NCBI GenBank assembly: GCA_949318235.1 | Contig: OX439134.1 | Coordinates: 25,282,400 to 25,346,399, forward strand | Source of the DNA: Ecdyonurus torrentis | Taxonomy: Eukaryota; Arthropoda; Insecta; Ephemeroptera; Heptageniidae | DNA length: 64,000 bases | Direction: 5' to 3' | In this document: piece after piece, positions 28,168 through 39,869 of the stretch | Layout of the letters: the number at the start of each line of letters is the position of its first letter | Numbering within the stretch: position 1 is the first letter of the stretch | The notes under the pieces: model-generated | The model's input: only the letters and a program-made list of their open reading frames with translations | Told to the model about the DNA's origin: nothing | Databases searched by the model: none | Position numbers and translations under genes: made by a program

Positions 28168-28330
28168 TTGGTAAATGTCTGGTGTTTTGCCCGGGCCTTA
28201 GTCACGCGAGCTGCTTTGATTGGTCAATTTGACATGACGTCATTTGACCGAGTAATGTTATTGGTCGACAGCCATGCGGTGTGCCAGCGTGGTCGCTTAC
28301 AACAACGACCTGCCGGGGGCAAAAAATCAA
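28168..28330. promoter_or_regulatory. CpG-richer patch with CRE and CCAAT boxes
   Basis: It contains GATTGGTCAATTTG, a perfect TGACGTCA (28,235-28,242), TTATTGGTCGACAG and several CpGs, a combination typical of animal housekeeping promoters. It lies between the divergent MNT-like and RPE genes and could serve either. The open frame across it resembles no known protein. Confidence 0.35.
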
Positions 28331-28839
28331 TCAACGCCCTATTTTTTTCTTTTTTTTCAGGTCCCGTATTTTTAATTTTTTTTTCTTATTAATTTAGTTT
28401 TTATTTTTATATAATTATAAATTTGCTAACTTTTTTTTTTTAATATTTGTATGAACATTTCGTTAAAATGAAATAAGAAACAAAATTTATTTAAGTTTAA
28501 TTGCTTGGTTAAATTGTTACTATTTGTAAAAAAATTGCGGTATTTTGAAGTCTTAAAATGACTCAACGAAAAGCTATAACAACAAGCGACGAGGCCGTAA
28601 AGTTGTATGTGTATAAAAAAAAAAACACTTTCTGCAGGATTTGGGTGGGGGGTTCTTCGTGTTTAAGGGACTACTTTAATTAATAATATTAAGTTTAAAA
28701 TACATGCCTCATACAAATAATAATTCAAAAACATATTAGATATGATATGACATAGAAATTGTAATAATTAAATTAGTAGTTTTATGTAAATATGTATAAA
28801 AAGTTGTGACTTACATGTTTACGGCGAATCCATGCTTCA

Positions 28840-28935
28840 AGATGCACATGTCGGCTGCCTTGCTGGGCGACCAATCAAAAACAAGGAGCTGTGACGTCAC
28901 AGGGCGTGCTGCTCGCATGCTCGTTACACGCGCAG
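28840..28935. promoter_or_regulatory. Second CpG-richer patch with CRE and CCAAT
   Basis: GGGCGACCAATCAAAAAC is followed by GCTGTGACGTCACAGGGCGTGCTG (perfect CRE at 28,892-28,899) and CGCATGCTCGTTACACGCGC. The motif set matches the 28,168-28,330 patch. It is probably regulatory and about 1.1 kb upstream of the RPE start codon. Confidence 0.35.
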
Positions 28936-29280
28936 CAATCAAAATTTTACAACCTTAATTTTACATACATCTTCTAACTTCTCCCAGGCTAATAATAAAA
29001 TGAGAAATAATCAAAATATGCAATTACTTAGAGCTGTCTTATTAAATTATTATCTACACTTGCAAAAATGTCAATCAAAATCACAGGATTTCAAACACAA
29101 AAGAAGCTGTTTCACCTAATCGTACTTCACCCCTCTAATTAATTATTAATTTTTACTTCTGTTGATTAACTTTTACTTACAGTGTATTTATACACTTGTA
29201 AGTGTTGTATTTTACACAATTTCATGATGATTAATATTTTAACACACTGTTAAATGAGTAAATTGAAGACGTATTATTGA

Positions 29281-29436
29281 TGCAGAGATTACTTCGCCCG
29301 GGAGCTCATAATCAACTGCGCTTTTGTCACGTTTTCAAGTCACATGGCCGGCTTTACAGCGTTGCCAAATTACAAAATAGAGCGGAAATTTTAAATTTTG
29401 AGGTCCTCCATATTGAACTAGGGTTCTTTTTACTTA
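29281..29436 (+). other. Probable 5'UTR exon of RPE
   Basis: A complex, G+C-richer block (CGCCCGGGAGCTC, CACATGGCCGGCTTTACAGC) ends at a consensus donor, TTA|GTAAGTAT (GT at 29,437). The RPE start codon lies 9 nt after a good acceptor (TTTCACTTAG|GTTCACAATG, AG at 30,011-30,012), so a non-coding first exon spliced to it is plausible. The open frame here (29,277-29,516) looks basic but runs through the donor and has no homology I recognise. Confidence 0.35.
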
Positions 29437-30021
29437 GTAAGTATAAATTCTTAAAATTACATGTTATTTACGATAGTTATGATTTTATTAGGCATCTTAT
29501 ACGAAATGCAATATAGTCAGACACTAGCATAACTAATAATTTGCTTTTTATTTTGATAGTTGAAGTATTTAAAAGTGTTCAAAAATTATAAATCACTGTG
29601 TGCTGTTACACACAAATGAATAAGCCCACAAAATCATTTAATTTTACTTTGGTTTTTAGTTACTTTTTTGGAGGTAAATAAATACAGTAAACAAATATAT
29701 AATATATCAAAATACATATGTACGGCTCAAAACTTTTTTTTTTTTTTTTTTTTCTTTTTTTTTAACTTTATTATAATGAGGTTTTACAAAAATCGCATTC
29801 ATTTGAGAGAAAATTTACTTATAAACATTAAAGAGTTGCTATATATTACTCGCAAAAAGTCATGTATGCATTAGAGTACTATAGTATGTATATGTTTGCT
29901 ATTAACTGCCTTATTTTATTTTTCTATTGAATTGTGTATGAGACATATAAAGACTGTAGTTTAAAATATGTACAACATACGTATATGTACTTTTAATTAA
30001 TATGTTTCACTTAGGTTCACA

Positions 30022-33000
30022 ATGCCACAAATTCAAGGAAAAATTGGACCATCAATTCTAAATGCAGACTTAGCTGCATTGCACAGTGAGTCGCAGAAGA
30101 TGCTAGACTGTGGTGCTGACTATCTACATTTGGATGTTATGGATGGACATTTTGTCCCTAATCTGACCTTCGGACACCCTGTCGTAAAGTGTCTAAGGTC
30201 AAAAATACCTAAGGCTTTCTTTGAAACTCATATGATGGTCTCTAAACCGGAGCAGGTAATTATTTTAAACTGAATTTATTGAAATGAAATCATCATCATA
30301 TATCTGCTTGAATTATGTGTAAAATAATACCCGTCGAGTCATTCTTTTGTTCAGGGGTCTCTCAACGCGCACCATCAATTTGTTTGGTTACGAAATGTTG
30401 TAACAGAGATCATTCCTACCTTACGACCTCCTAGAAGTTTGTTTGAAGTTGATAGGCGTGTACCAGGGGTTGCGTAATGAGCCCCAAACAAGGTCTTAAT
30501 AAAGCCATTTAAAATATTAGTACGGTAGCAGAGGTTTAAAAGAGATGGGGTACTATAATGATAATAATAATAAATGAATCGGTGACTATAATTTTAACAA
30601 GTAACCTCAAATGTAGCCAAACTTCTTTATTATTATTATTATTAATTAATTAATTAATAGATTTGTTAACAATTTTCAGCATAAGCTTATATTGCCTTCA
30701 ATAGCATGTGTACCAAATTTCAAATCAATTTGTCCATCGGTTATGTGGTGAAAAAATAACATGGGGAGCATAGGGTGTCCTACATTTCCCACAACTGATG
30801 GACAAATCGATTTAAAATTTGGTACACATGCTATTGAAGGCAACATACAACTTTATGTTAAAATTAAAAGAAAAAAAAACTGTCCTGCCTAAGGTTAAAG
30901 AGTATGTTCAGGGTTTATGACATGGCTTCTTCAATGTTAAATAATGAGATGAATTGTTCAATGACTCACATATGATGCCCCTAAGCTCTTCTGTAGCCCC
31001 ATGGTAGCCTCATGTGCTCATCCTGCAAGATATGCAACCTGCTTCAATATTTTCTATAGCAATTAAAGCCATAACTATGACGTAAAAGATACGGGACAGG
31101 TTGCATTTATCTCGGACAGTTCTTTTGATTATCTAACATTGAAGAAGCCATGTTGGAAACCCTGAACTTCCTCTTTACTCCTTGAATGTGGTGTTGTTAA
31201 AAGTTGTTTTTAATATAAGTAACTTTTGAATGTACAATCAATTTAAGGAAAAAACCCTCGCGGTTAGGATCAATGATAAAGAAAAGGATAGAAAAACCAG
31301 CAAGGGCCTTTTACCACAGTAGAAGTTCTATGGAGAGGTCGAGGTCTTGCATGGCACAGTATAATGTTATAAAAGTTTCTTTATAACTGAGAGCTTTCGT
31401 CATATGATAATGACATTATCAATCAAAAGAGAAAATTACTTGAGCACATCACTGAGCAGTGTCTTGTCTTGTACTCTTGAATTTGAATGTACTTGATAAA
31501 AATTTTGTATGTATTTTGTTTCAGTGGATAGAACCTATGGCTGATGCAGGTGTTGACCAGTATACATTCCATGTTGAAGCTACCCAAGATATTCCAAGTA
31601 TTTGCAGAAAAATACAAGAAGCAGGCATGAAGGTAAAATATCTACTAATTATTTTCTACCACTTTTATTTTCTTGGCTTTTCATTGTCTATATATTTTGT
31701 TTGATTATAATTACATGGGTGAGAAAAAAAGACAAACATTGCATTTAGGATCAATAATAAGCAAAAGGATATTTCTATCCTTTTCTTTATTACACTAAAT
31801 GTATTGCAAGAAAACAATAATTTAAAATATTAATTTGCAGGAGTGAACATATTGAAAGTAACATATTTGCCTTTCCTTTCCTTTTTTCCTGTTTTTTTCC
31901 TTTTTTTTTATCCTAGGATAAATAGCTATTTGTTTGTAAAAGTTAAAAAAAATTTAATGCTTAAATATATTTTTCAGGTTGGTCTTGCACTTAAACCAGG
32001 CACCTCAGTGGATGTTGTTGCAGAATATGTGACCTTAGCTGACCTTGTACTCATCATGACTGTAGAGCCAGGTTTTGGTGGACAAAAGTTCATGTCAGAT
32101 ATGATGAGTAAGGTGTCATGGTTAAGAGAACATTATCCTAATCTAGATATCGAGGTGGATGGAGGTGTTGGATTGAATACTATACATGAGTGTGCTCAGG
32201 TAATGAACATTTGTTGTCTTTAAAATTATGAATTATACCTTAAATAGCTAAATGCTGTGGCTAAACAACACTTCTACTTTTGGTGGGAATTTTTACCTTC
32301 ATGCATCTACGTTTATCGCGATAGCCAGAGAAACACGCATTTACATTTAATGCGACACCTGGTGTAAAACACTTCTACAAAGGAAAACAGGTGTAGAAGG
32401 GTTTTACGCCTGTTGTCACAATAAAGGTAGATGCGTGTGTCTATGGCTATCACTATAAACTTAGATGTGTAAAAGTTAACAAAACGACTAAACGTAGAAG
32501 TTTGGTTTAACCTCAACAGCATCAATGATTGTTTATGTTTACTTAAAATGCGGAAAAGGAAGTGCCAGAAAAGAAAACCACGTGACAATAAAAGTGGGAG
32601 AAAAGTTAGTGCCAGCAGCAAGCTAGGTCTTAGCCACCTTCCACTTTTACCGTCACGTGGTTTCCTTTTCCGGCACTTCCTTTTCCGCATTTTGAGTAAA
32701 CATAAACAATCGGGCAGTCAATATGCTTAAAAAATTTAAAATAAGAATAGAAAATAGTAGTTGGATTGTAAATAATTAAACAGCAAAGATTCTCTGATTT
32801 ATATAGTTAATTGGGACTTGGGAATAAAAATGTTCTAGCATAAACAAGTATTAGATATTTTTAGATAAAATAGACTATAAAATAATGGAATTGTTGTGTC
32901 AATAAAATACGATACACATACCTAGTATCTCACGTTATCAAACTACATTAAAAGCACAATATTATAAAACTAATCAGATGTTTGCTAATAGCACAATCAA

Positions 33001-33666
33001 ATATAAAAAGTATGAACATCATGGCCTTAATTACCTTAATGTATAAAATCGTAAATATAACTTAATAAAAACACGATTTTGAAATCAAGTACAATGAGAA
33101 AGTCCATTATTACAATACAATTTAGACAGGCCAAAGATATACATATTGACTTCCAAAGAACTAATGTAGGCAGAATGGCTATACTAAATAAAGCTACGCA
33201 GATGAAATATATGAAGAAATAAAAAATGAAAAAAACAAAATCTTTGTATTTAAAAAAAAGTTAACATTAAAAAAAAATTTTGTAAACATGTGTTCATTTA
33301 GAGATTGATACTTTGAATTTCATCATATACAATTACTATGCATCTTTCTTTTATATTTATTGTAGGCCAATACAAATATATATTTTTTTATGTTCCGCTT
33401 CAACACGAGCTACATGCTCTGAAGCTTTGATTATATAACGACCATATGAAACAATATATATGTATATGTATTATGTGTTTTAAAAAAATCATAATAATGA
33501 TATTCTTTTTAAAATCTAAATATTCTAATAATCAATTTGCTGTTCCTAGGCTGGAGCCAATATGATTGTCTCAGGTACTGCAGTAATAGGAGCTCCAGAT
33601 CCCAAGGATGTAATCTCAACTTTACGTCAAACTGTCAACGATGCTATCGCTGCAAAGTCGTCTTGA
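30022..33666 (+). CDS. Ribulose-phosphate 3-epimerase, 4 exons, 226 aa
   Basis: Exons are 30,022-30,255, 31,525-31,632, 31,978-32,199 and 33,550-33,666. All junctions are phase 0 with GT-AG boundaries and total 681 nt, the usual family length. The enzyme interconverts D-ribulose 5-phosphate and D-xylulose 5-phosphate in the cytosolic non-oxidative pentose phosphate pathway, as a TIM-barrel metalloenzyme. Visible signatures are [10 protein letters not shown] (9-18), the metal/catalytic motif [13 protein letters not shown] with H36 and D38, FETHMMV with H70, [10 protein letters not shown] (143-152), the general acid/base D175 in EVDGGV, and the phosphate-binding VSGTAVIG near the C terminus. 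Nothing essential is missing. The start is the only Met giving the family N terminus. Introns 1 and 3 are loaded with hairpin MITEs. Confidence 0.97.
30671..30866. mobile_element. Hairpin element in RPE intron 1
   Basis: Long inverted repeats: the left arm holds TTGCCTTCAATAGCATGTGT and ACCAAATTT; the right arm holds ACACATGCTATTGAAGGCAA. They pair over about 70 bp each side of a short loop. Non-coding. Confidence 0.8.
30893..31182. mobile_element. MITE with ~40-bp TIRs in RPE intron 1
   Basis: The left end reads TTCAGGGTTTATGACATGGC then TTCTTCAATGTTA. The right end in complement reads TTCAGGGTTTCCAACATGGC then TTCTTCAATGTTA. It lies right beside the preceding hairpin. Confidence 0.8.
31256..31400. 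mobile_element. MITE family 4 half-copy
   Basis: The stretch AAAGAAAAGGATAGAAAAACCAGCAAGGGCC and the following TTACCACAGTAGAAG-like run match the arm shared by the family 4 copies at 33,872, 36,776 and 41,435. The opposite arm is not evident. Confidence 0.5.
32291..32475. mobile_element. Hairpin element 1 in RPE intron 3
   Basis: The left arm includes TGCATCTACGTTTATCGCGA then TAGCCAGAG. The complement of the right arm includes ACATCTAAGTTTATAGTGAT then AGCCATAG. Arms are about 50 bp. The minus-strand open frame here is spurious. Confidence 0.75.
32527..32711. mobile_element. Hairpin element 2 in RPE intron 3 (75-bp arms)
   Basis: The left arm starts GATTGTTTATGTTTACTTAA then AATGCGGAAAAGGAAGTGCC. 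The right arm is its near-perfect reverse complement, both containing CACGTG. Overlapping open frames on both strands simply reflect the palindrome. Confidence 0.85.
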
Positions 33667-33871
33667 TCTCATTTGGTTCCTACCATTTTTTTTCCACACA
33701 GATGAGAATCTGAACATCACGCCATGACTTACTAATATCAACTGTTTTTGTTCTCTCTTTTGTGTGTCAAAGTGTAATAGTTTTGTAGAATATAAAATAG
33801 TAAAATACATTTAAAATGGAAATGATATCAAAATGTTCTATATATCTATATTATGAGAAAATAGACCAGTA

Positions 33872-34090
33872 GATAAATCGGAAAGAAGAAAACAGTACCA
33901 TAGTGAAGAGAGTCCTCTAGCTCAGTGAAAATCTTGCTAGGCAGAGATATGAATTATTTTTATTATTAGCCTGTTATTACTTTTAATAATAAATTCTGTG
34001 GTAGCAAGATTTTTACCAAGCAATGGGACACTCTTCACTAAGGTAAAGCCCTTGCTGATTTCTCCTATTCTTTTCTTTCAAATTTATTAT
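33872..34090. mobile_element. MITE family 4 copy
   Basis: It is bounded by GATAAATCGGAAAGAAGAAA and the complementary TTCTTTCAAATTTATTATC. The inner arms carry CATAGTGAAGAGAGTCC and GGACACTCTTCACTAAGG, and TGAAAATCTTGCTA facing TAGCAAGATTTTTA. It lies about 200 bp past the RPE stop codon. Confidence 0.75.
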
Positions 34091-34984
34091 CCATATATGG
34101 CGTGTTTTGTTATTATTAGGTATATTATTGTTCCATGTATCATAAAATATGTAGGTAGAACATTTTGCTAGCACAAAAATATAAATAAATTATCTGCATT
34201 GAAAAGTTTTCAACACACACGATTGTTTGGTTACACCTTAGTATTGTAAACTATCGCATGTGTATTTTAAATGTATGTGCCTAACAGACCTCCTACATAT
34301 TGTTAAATGCATTTTTTCCCTGTTCTTATAGCAAATTCTTCTTTATTATAAGTTTAAAAGAAAATGATTGTTCTTGATAATACATTCATTTTTCAATTTA
34401 CATATGGTTTATGGTGCATTTATGTTAAAAAAAAAATTGGTATGATATTGTTGGTGAATAAAAGTTGTATTTTTGTCATATGACAAGTTTTATTATTTCT
34501 CACACAAGCTATAGAGCTTCAAATAGGCTATATATATGGATACTACTTTTGAATCATGATTATTATATGTTTGAGACTTTCCCTATTTTTCAGTACTGTA
34601 CCAATAAAATAAAATGCATTTTTGTTTTTATACAAACACATATGACATTTACACACCCTTTCCAAGGGAATTCAACCACTAGCATTTTCCTTTGACCTTT
34701 TAATTGATATGAATTTTTTATGTTAACAAGAAAAGACATTTGAAATCATAACACATCTGCAAAGAGAAAAAACAAAATCTTACCCCCCCCCCCCCTAATT
34801 TTTTTTTTTTTTTTTTTTTTTTTGCCTATTTTTATTTTTTATGTTAATGTAAGTCAATGATTAGGCCTATAATTTAAAGTTTTGGTATATAGGTAACATA
34901 AAATTTTATTTTTGATATTATAATAGTTTTTAATCCTCTTATGCTAGCACAGAGATGTGTAAACTCCTACTCTTTTCACTATAA

Positions 34985-35098
34985 ATATTGTTTGCAAACC
35001 CTGTTTTCTTGCATCAAAAATATGCATTGCATTTGAATAATCACAGGTGACTGTCATTTTAGTAGCAGAAACAGGATTTACGAACATCATTATAGTAA
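34985..35098. mobile_element. MITE family 7 copy
   Basis: It shares CCTGTTTTCTTGCATCAAAA, GCATTTGAATAATCA, GTCATTTTAGTAGCA and GATTTACGAACATCATTA with the 14,310-14,418 copy. Confidence 0.55.
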
Positions 35099-35547
35099 AG
35101 TCCCTACTGGTATCCTCAATTATTTCCTTTTAACTTCATTATATGGTTCACCCTATCACAGACTTTGCTTTCTTAATTTCATCTTGCAGGCAGGTAAAGA
35201 GTTAAATTTAAAACGTCATAAATATAGTAACAAACATTAATTTCCTTTATTAAATTATTTATATCCAGAACATACTTTTATAAATCAATTCAAACTAAAA
35301 ATACAAAAATAAATTTTTAGAGCACCTATTTTGCAACTTGCAACAAAATTGTGCAAAACAATAAAAACGTTAAAGGAAAGAAATAAAAGAACATTGTAGT
35401 TCGACCTCAAAAAACTTAACTTATTATTAAAGCAAAATAATTGAGCATTTATTGGAATAAACTGCAAACGATGGCTATAGGCTACAAAATAGAGAACGGT
35501 GAATGGAGTAATTTCTAAAATGTGATGAAATTTCATTAATAATTAGT

Positions 35548-35766
35548 AGAGACCGGATTTTTAAGTGAAAATTTTGGTAAAAAAGGGTCTAAAATAGGTG
35601 ATTTTTTTGCACAAAAAAGGTGAAAAAAATATGAAAAAAGGTGATGAATTCAGAAAAAAAGTGATAAAATTTTTTTTTAAAAAGTAAAGAAAAAAAAAAC
35701 TTTTTTTTTTTAGTGTATGCTATACTGTCTATAGGTATAGGTATTTTGTGGTTACAAGTACAATAT

Positions 35767-35848
<82 letters not shown>

Positions 35849-36414
35849 CCTATAATATATATATATGTGTGTGTGTGTTTCAATGTAATACTATATTTAA
35901 AGGAAACAAATAGACAAATAGAGGCAAATTAGCACATCATTTCATTCGGTCATTGGCTCTTCTTCTGCCCCACCTTCGTCTTCTGCCTCATCTTCTTCTT
36001 CTTCCTCCTCATCTTCACCCTCTACAATCAGTGTTTCAATGTCAATTTCTTCACCCAGTTTATTTATGTTGCAGTTACATACGACAATCATCTCCAGATT
36101 GTCGTCAGTTAAATTTGTTAAATTTGATGGTATACAATGAATCTCTGTTTTAAAAAATTGCGGTAAAAAATCTTTTTTTTTAAAAAAAACGTTATGTTAA
36201 TTCTTAAAAAAAAACTTATTTAGGTGAAAAAAGTTGATGAAAAGGTGAAAAAAGGTGATGAAAAGGTGAAAAAGGTGAAAACCTAAAAAAAGGTGAAAAA
36301 AAATTTTGATCTCAAACGGCTCGAAAGTTGCTAGTTCGTGGACATTCTTATAAAAAAGGAACATATTATTATTCATAGCAACATAGCAGGTGATCACCTG
36401 AAAATCCGGTCTCT
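35548..36414. mobile_element. 867-bp transposon remnant with 10-bp target duplication
   Basis: Terminal repeats are AGAGACCGGATTTT and its complement AAAATCCGGTCTCT. The flanks are identical 10-bp direct repeats, AATAATTAGT (35,538-35,547 and 36,415-36,424). A 9-10-bp duplication is characteristic of Mutator-like elements. Both subterminal regions are arrays of AAAAAGGTGA-type motifs. The interior has an (AT)n tract (35,762-35,870) and, on the minus strand, a frame ending near 35,963 that encodes an Asp/Glu-rich tail. The tail is probably the leftover C terminus of an element-encoded protein. Confidence 0.8.
35950..36130 (-). pseudogene. Acidic C-terminal fragment of a transposon-encoded protein
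   Basis: On the minus strand one frame reads IHCIPSNLTNLTDDNLEMIV, then VCNCNINKLGEEIDIETL, then a tail of about 25 residues that is mostly Glu and Asp, and a stop. It has no start codon and no upstream extension, and sits inside the target-duplication-bounded element 35,548-36,414. I cannot assign a family; a transposase or element-captured host protein C terminus is the simplest reading. Confidence 0.45.
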
Positions 36415-36775
36415 AATAATTAGTATCCTTGTATTTTTTTCATTTGATTTACAATATGTACAGTTTTTTTTTCTGTCAGTATAACATGTAGTATTAACAT
36501 AGAAAACTATTAAAAATACAACAAATGCCAAGAAAAATCAATCTACACAAACAATAAAATTATAAATATAAAAAAAATTAACACTTTTAATTACTAAAAG
36601 CACTTTTTACATTAAAATAATGCTACATTTTATGAAGGTGGTTCTTATCTTTAACCGAGCATATAACTTTTTACACACATTTTTTTTATGTGTTTCACAA
36701 CCATTTGTATTTTTATGATATTAGTTTAGGAAAGTATGAATCTATATGAATCCATCACGGTTGCATAATTATGAT

Positions 36776-37145
36776 AGTTAAAAAGGATAGAAAAAAATGG
36801 CTTTGGCATAGAGAAGCATTGTTTTGTGTAGCCCAGTGACAAATTGGGCTAGCATAGATATATAATAATAGAAATCACATTCATTTTTTTTCCCCACAAA
36901 ACTCCACAACGATCATAATTATGTAACTTCTCCTGAAGTCAGTGAGGAAGGACTGACCTGGAACTGACGAAGGCACACAGTATACTCCATTTCTCATGGA
37001 GCATTGTACTGAAAACTATCCAATGTGATTTCTATAATTATATCTATGCAAGCAAGATTTTTCACAGAGCTATAGGACAGCACCTCATTATTGTAAGGCC
37101 CTTAATAAATTGGTAGTTTTCTCTGTCTTTTCCTTTAAAATTACA
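36776..37145. mobile_element. MITE family 4 copy (long form)
   Basis: The ends AAAAAGGATAGAAAAAA and CTGTCTTTTCCTTTAAAATT match the family 4 arms. The interior arms ATAGAAATCACATTC and ATGTGATTTCTATAATTATA face each other. Confidence 0.65.
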
Positions 37146-37475
37146 AATGAGGAAGAAAAAAAAGGATTAATTATAGGGCCTATAGCATGTTCTAAAAGAG
37201 GACATTATCTTGAATCGACCGATATGCAAATTTCTTATCTTTGAGTTCATTAAGTATTTTTAATTGATTTTTGAAAATCAACAAATGTGTCAAGGTTGGT
37301 AACTTATTATACATAGGCAAAGGAAAAAGTTACTGACTGTGATGCCAAGGTTTTCAAAAATTCATCAAAAATATGTAATGAGCTCAAAAAATTAGAAATT
37401 GGCATATCTATCAATTCAGGATGATGCCCTCTTTTAGAATATATGCTATAACTACCCTCCATTTTTTTTTTCGTA
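37146..37475. mobile_element. MITE family 2 copy (CREs decayed)
   Basis: AATGAGGAAGAAAAAA and TTCTAAAAGAGGACATTATC at the left, and ATGATGCCCTCTTTTAGAAT at the right, match the 55,583-55,958 copy. At the positions where other copies carry TGACGTCA this one reads TGTGTCAAG and TGATGCCAAG, so both sites are lost. It starts where the family 4 copy ends. Confidence 0.7.
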
Positions 37476-38300
37476 AGTGGTCCTTGATTTCATTTTAAGT
37501 ACAATTTAACTTACAGAGTAAATTTTTCAACTCGTAATACAATATCACAAATAATAATGAAACAAAAATTAACTTCAAAATCCAACACATCATACTCATA
37601 AATTTTGATAGCAACTTAAATACAAACTAAATAACGTAAAATGTAAACCAAACAATAATAATAATGTGTAGCTTTCTCTTATAAGGGTTATAAAACATTA
37701 AGTGCATAATTTGCCTTTAAATAGATCATAATTAAAAAGAAACAACTGTGAAGCTTGATTTTCCTTTATATAAAAATAGAAATAAAAAACAATATAACAC
37801 AACCTTGACCATAAATATTTTACTAGTAAAATAATAGTGTAAGAAACACAATATTACAAAATGTATTAAAAAGAAAAAAACTATTTTAATTCATGCATTT
37901 CAAGATACTATCCCTATACCTATCTATATAGACTATCATCCACGTCATGGTAAGCCAATGCTATTTAGCCTAAAAAAAAATCTGAGCAATATTGTTCAGG
38001 ATATTTTTTGTGACCTATCAATTGATCTTCAAAACTTTTATAACTATAGTATTAAATAAAATATCTGTACTAAATCTACTTTTTTTTTTTTTTTTTTTTT
38101 TTTTACTGGATTTTTTATCCATTTGTAATCTCCCTTTGATTACAAAATATGCTTTGAGCAGAGGGGAAAGAGAGGGTGATATTATAAATTAGAAATAAAT
38201 TTATCTGCAATTTTGTTACTACTACACTGCAACAATTGCGGTTAATGATATAATAATAAATAAAGTTTGCATACATATAGGAACACATAAATACAAAAGG

Positions 38301-38514
38301 ATGGTTGGGAAGGAAGTAAAATGAGCTTTTATCTGTCATGTTTTAAACCAAGCAACGGAGAGAATATTCAAACCCAGGCCAAAATAATTGAGCAGCTAGG
38401 CCATTCCCTCACATATTTACACTTTGTGCGTACATTTATTTTAAACTGGGTTTGAAAATTTTCTTTCTGTTGCTTGGAAAATATAACAGGTCATCTTACT
38501 CCCTTCCCAACCAT
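38301..38514. mobile_element. Inverted-repeat element
   Basis: The left end ATGGTTGGGAAGGAAGTAAA and the right end, read in complement as ATGGTTGGGAAGGGAGTAAG, continue inward with matching ACCAAGCAAC/GTTGCTTGG arms. Confidence 0.7.
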
Positions 38515-38771
38515 ATTTTTCTATTTATTTTCAACCTCTTTTTACTACACTGCAACATTACCTGCAACTGTACCCTATCTGTGTAGGGATTGCTCAGATT
38601 TGAAATTTCAAACATGATTGCCTATCTCAGAGTTGACTGAATGAGGGATTTAGCACAGAACAATAGTTATAATTCAACTGAGCAATCTCTAATTAATGAT
38701 AAGGATACTATAAGGAACTACTATTACTTTAAAGAATAGTACTGTCAAATAATAATTTCAATCTAAATTAT

Positions 38772-38971
38772 CGATGCCTCCGCGTCAAAGGCGAGCATCT
38801 ACACTTTCCAGATTTCTGACAAACCGACTATCTACACTTTCCGCCACCGAGCATCTGCAATGTTAAGCTTAAGGCCGCTAGTCGGGTTACAGCGCTGCTT
38901 GGAAAGTGTAGATAGTCATTTTGTCGGAAATCTGGAAAGTGTAGATGCTCGCTTTTGATGCAGAGGCATCG
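38772..38971. mobile_element. 200-bp hairpin with internal direct repeats
   Basis: Arms of about 70 bp begin CGATGCCTCCGCGTCAAAGG and end in the complement. Each arm repeats ATCTACACTTTCC twice, so the motif appears as a double inverted repeat. The centre is G+C-richer (AAGGCCGCTAGTCGGGTTAC). Confidence 0.8.
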
Positions 38972-39193
38972 TTATAGTTGTATACAAAATATTTCAAATT
39001 AAAATCACCATAATAGAACAATATATGAGTACAGCATAACTTTTAGAATCAACTCAAAAATTTTGCTGTGTAATATTGATTGCATATTTATGATTGCTTG
39101 TACATTAATTTAACTATTACCTGATAGTGGACTAGATTATTGATTGATTTTTGCAAACAATGCAAAAAAAAAAAAAAAAAAAAAAATGCGAGG

Positions 39194-39347
39194 TACAGTC
39201 AACCGAGGTGAAACTGAAAATGTGGGGTAAAATTGAAACTCCAATCGTGTGCAAGAGCTTTCACATTTCCCTGTATGTCTTACTTGACAAATAGTACTTT
39301 GGAAGTGGGTATGTGATTGGATTTCAATTTCACCTCACTTGACTGTA
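39194..39347. mobile_element. 154-bp TA-flanked MITE
   Basis: It starts TACAGTCAACCGAGGTGAAA and ends TTTCACCTCACTTGACTGTA. The ends resemble those of mariner-derived MITEs. Confidence 0.7.
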
Positions 39348-39453
39348 ATATTAATGAAGGCACATTGTATAACATAAAATATTTCATGACAACTTGGCAA
39401 AGATTTCTCTTGCATACACATAGTATAGATATAAGATATAATTAACCACTTAA

Positions 39454-39788
39454 AGGAATAGACCAGAGAAAAACATAAGTATTTATATCACAAAACACTT
39501 TGATGGGATTTACATTAATAACATTAGTTTATCTCAAAACACAACAGTAGCCCCGTAGCAGTGATCTGAATATTCAATTTATGCAACCTGCACAACATAT
39601 TCATACCAATTTTTCATGTTTCTGACGTCATAAACATGAATTTTTACTTAAATTGCAAACTTTACAGTTTTTTCACGCTCTCTCATGGGGCTACATTAAC
39701 ATTCTGGTAAAAACTGTCATCAGTTATGAAGATCCCATTTTGTGTTTATTCATTAAAAAGCAGATTGTTTTATATGGTCTAAATGTCT
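39454..39788. mobile_element. MITE family 5 (335 bp, TTAA-flanked)
   Basis: TTAA sits at both ends (39,450-39,453; 39,789-39,792). The left end reads AGGAATAGACCAGAGAAAAA and the right end TATATGGTCTAAATGTCT. The interior is collinear, in opposite orientation, with the copies at 53,677-54,010 and 60,768-61,102, including a TGACGTCA at 39,623. Sizes of 334-335 bp in all three copies suggest recent piggyBac-type mobilisation. Confidence 0.8.
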
Positions 39789-39869
39789 TTAAATCAATGC
39801 AACATAATCTCATTTTGCCTTTGCTTTCAGAATGTGTAAATAATATGAACTACATATAATTACGATTTA

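Larger units (their letters stand above)
33667..35547. other. RPE 3'UTR and intergenic sequence
   Basis: Candidate polyadenylation signals (AATAAA) for RPE lie near 33,987, 34,180 and 34,456. The family 4 MITE at 33,872-34,090 would fall inside the longer transcripts. A C-run then T-run occupies 34,784-34,823. No coding exon was recognised. Confidence 0.45.

Noticed and set aside
29277..29516. Frame MQRLLRPGAHNQLRFCHVFK... as a mitochondrial presequence
   Set aside because: It looks basic and Arg-rich but reads straight through a consensus donor at 29,437 with no recognisable mature domain; a non-coding 5'UTR exon is simpler.
35953..36153. Plus-strand Leu/Pro/His-rich 66-aa frame
   Set aside because: It is the complement of the Glu/Asp-coding minus-strand tail in the transposon remnant and has no independent support.
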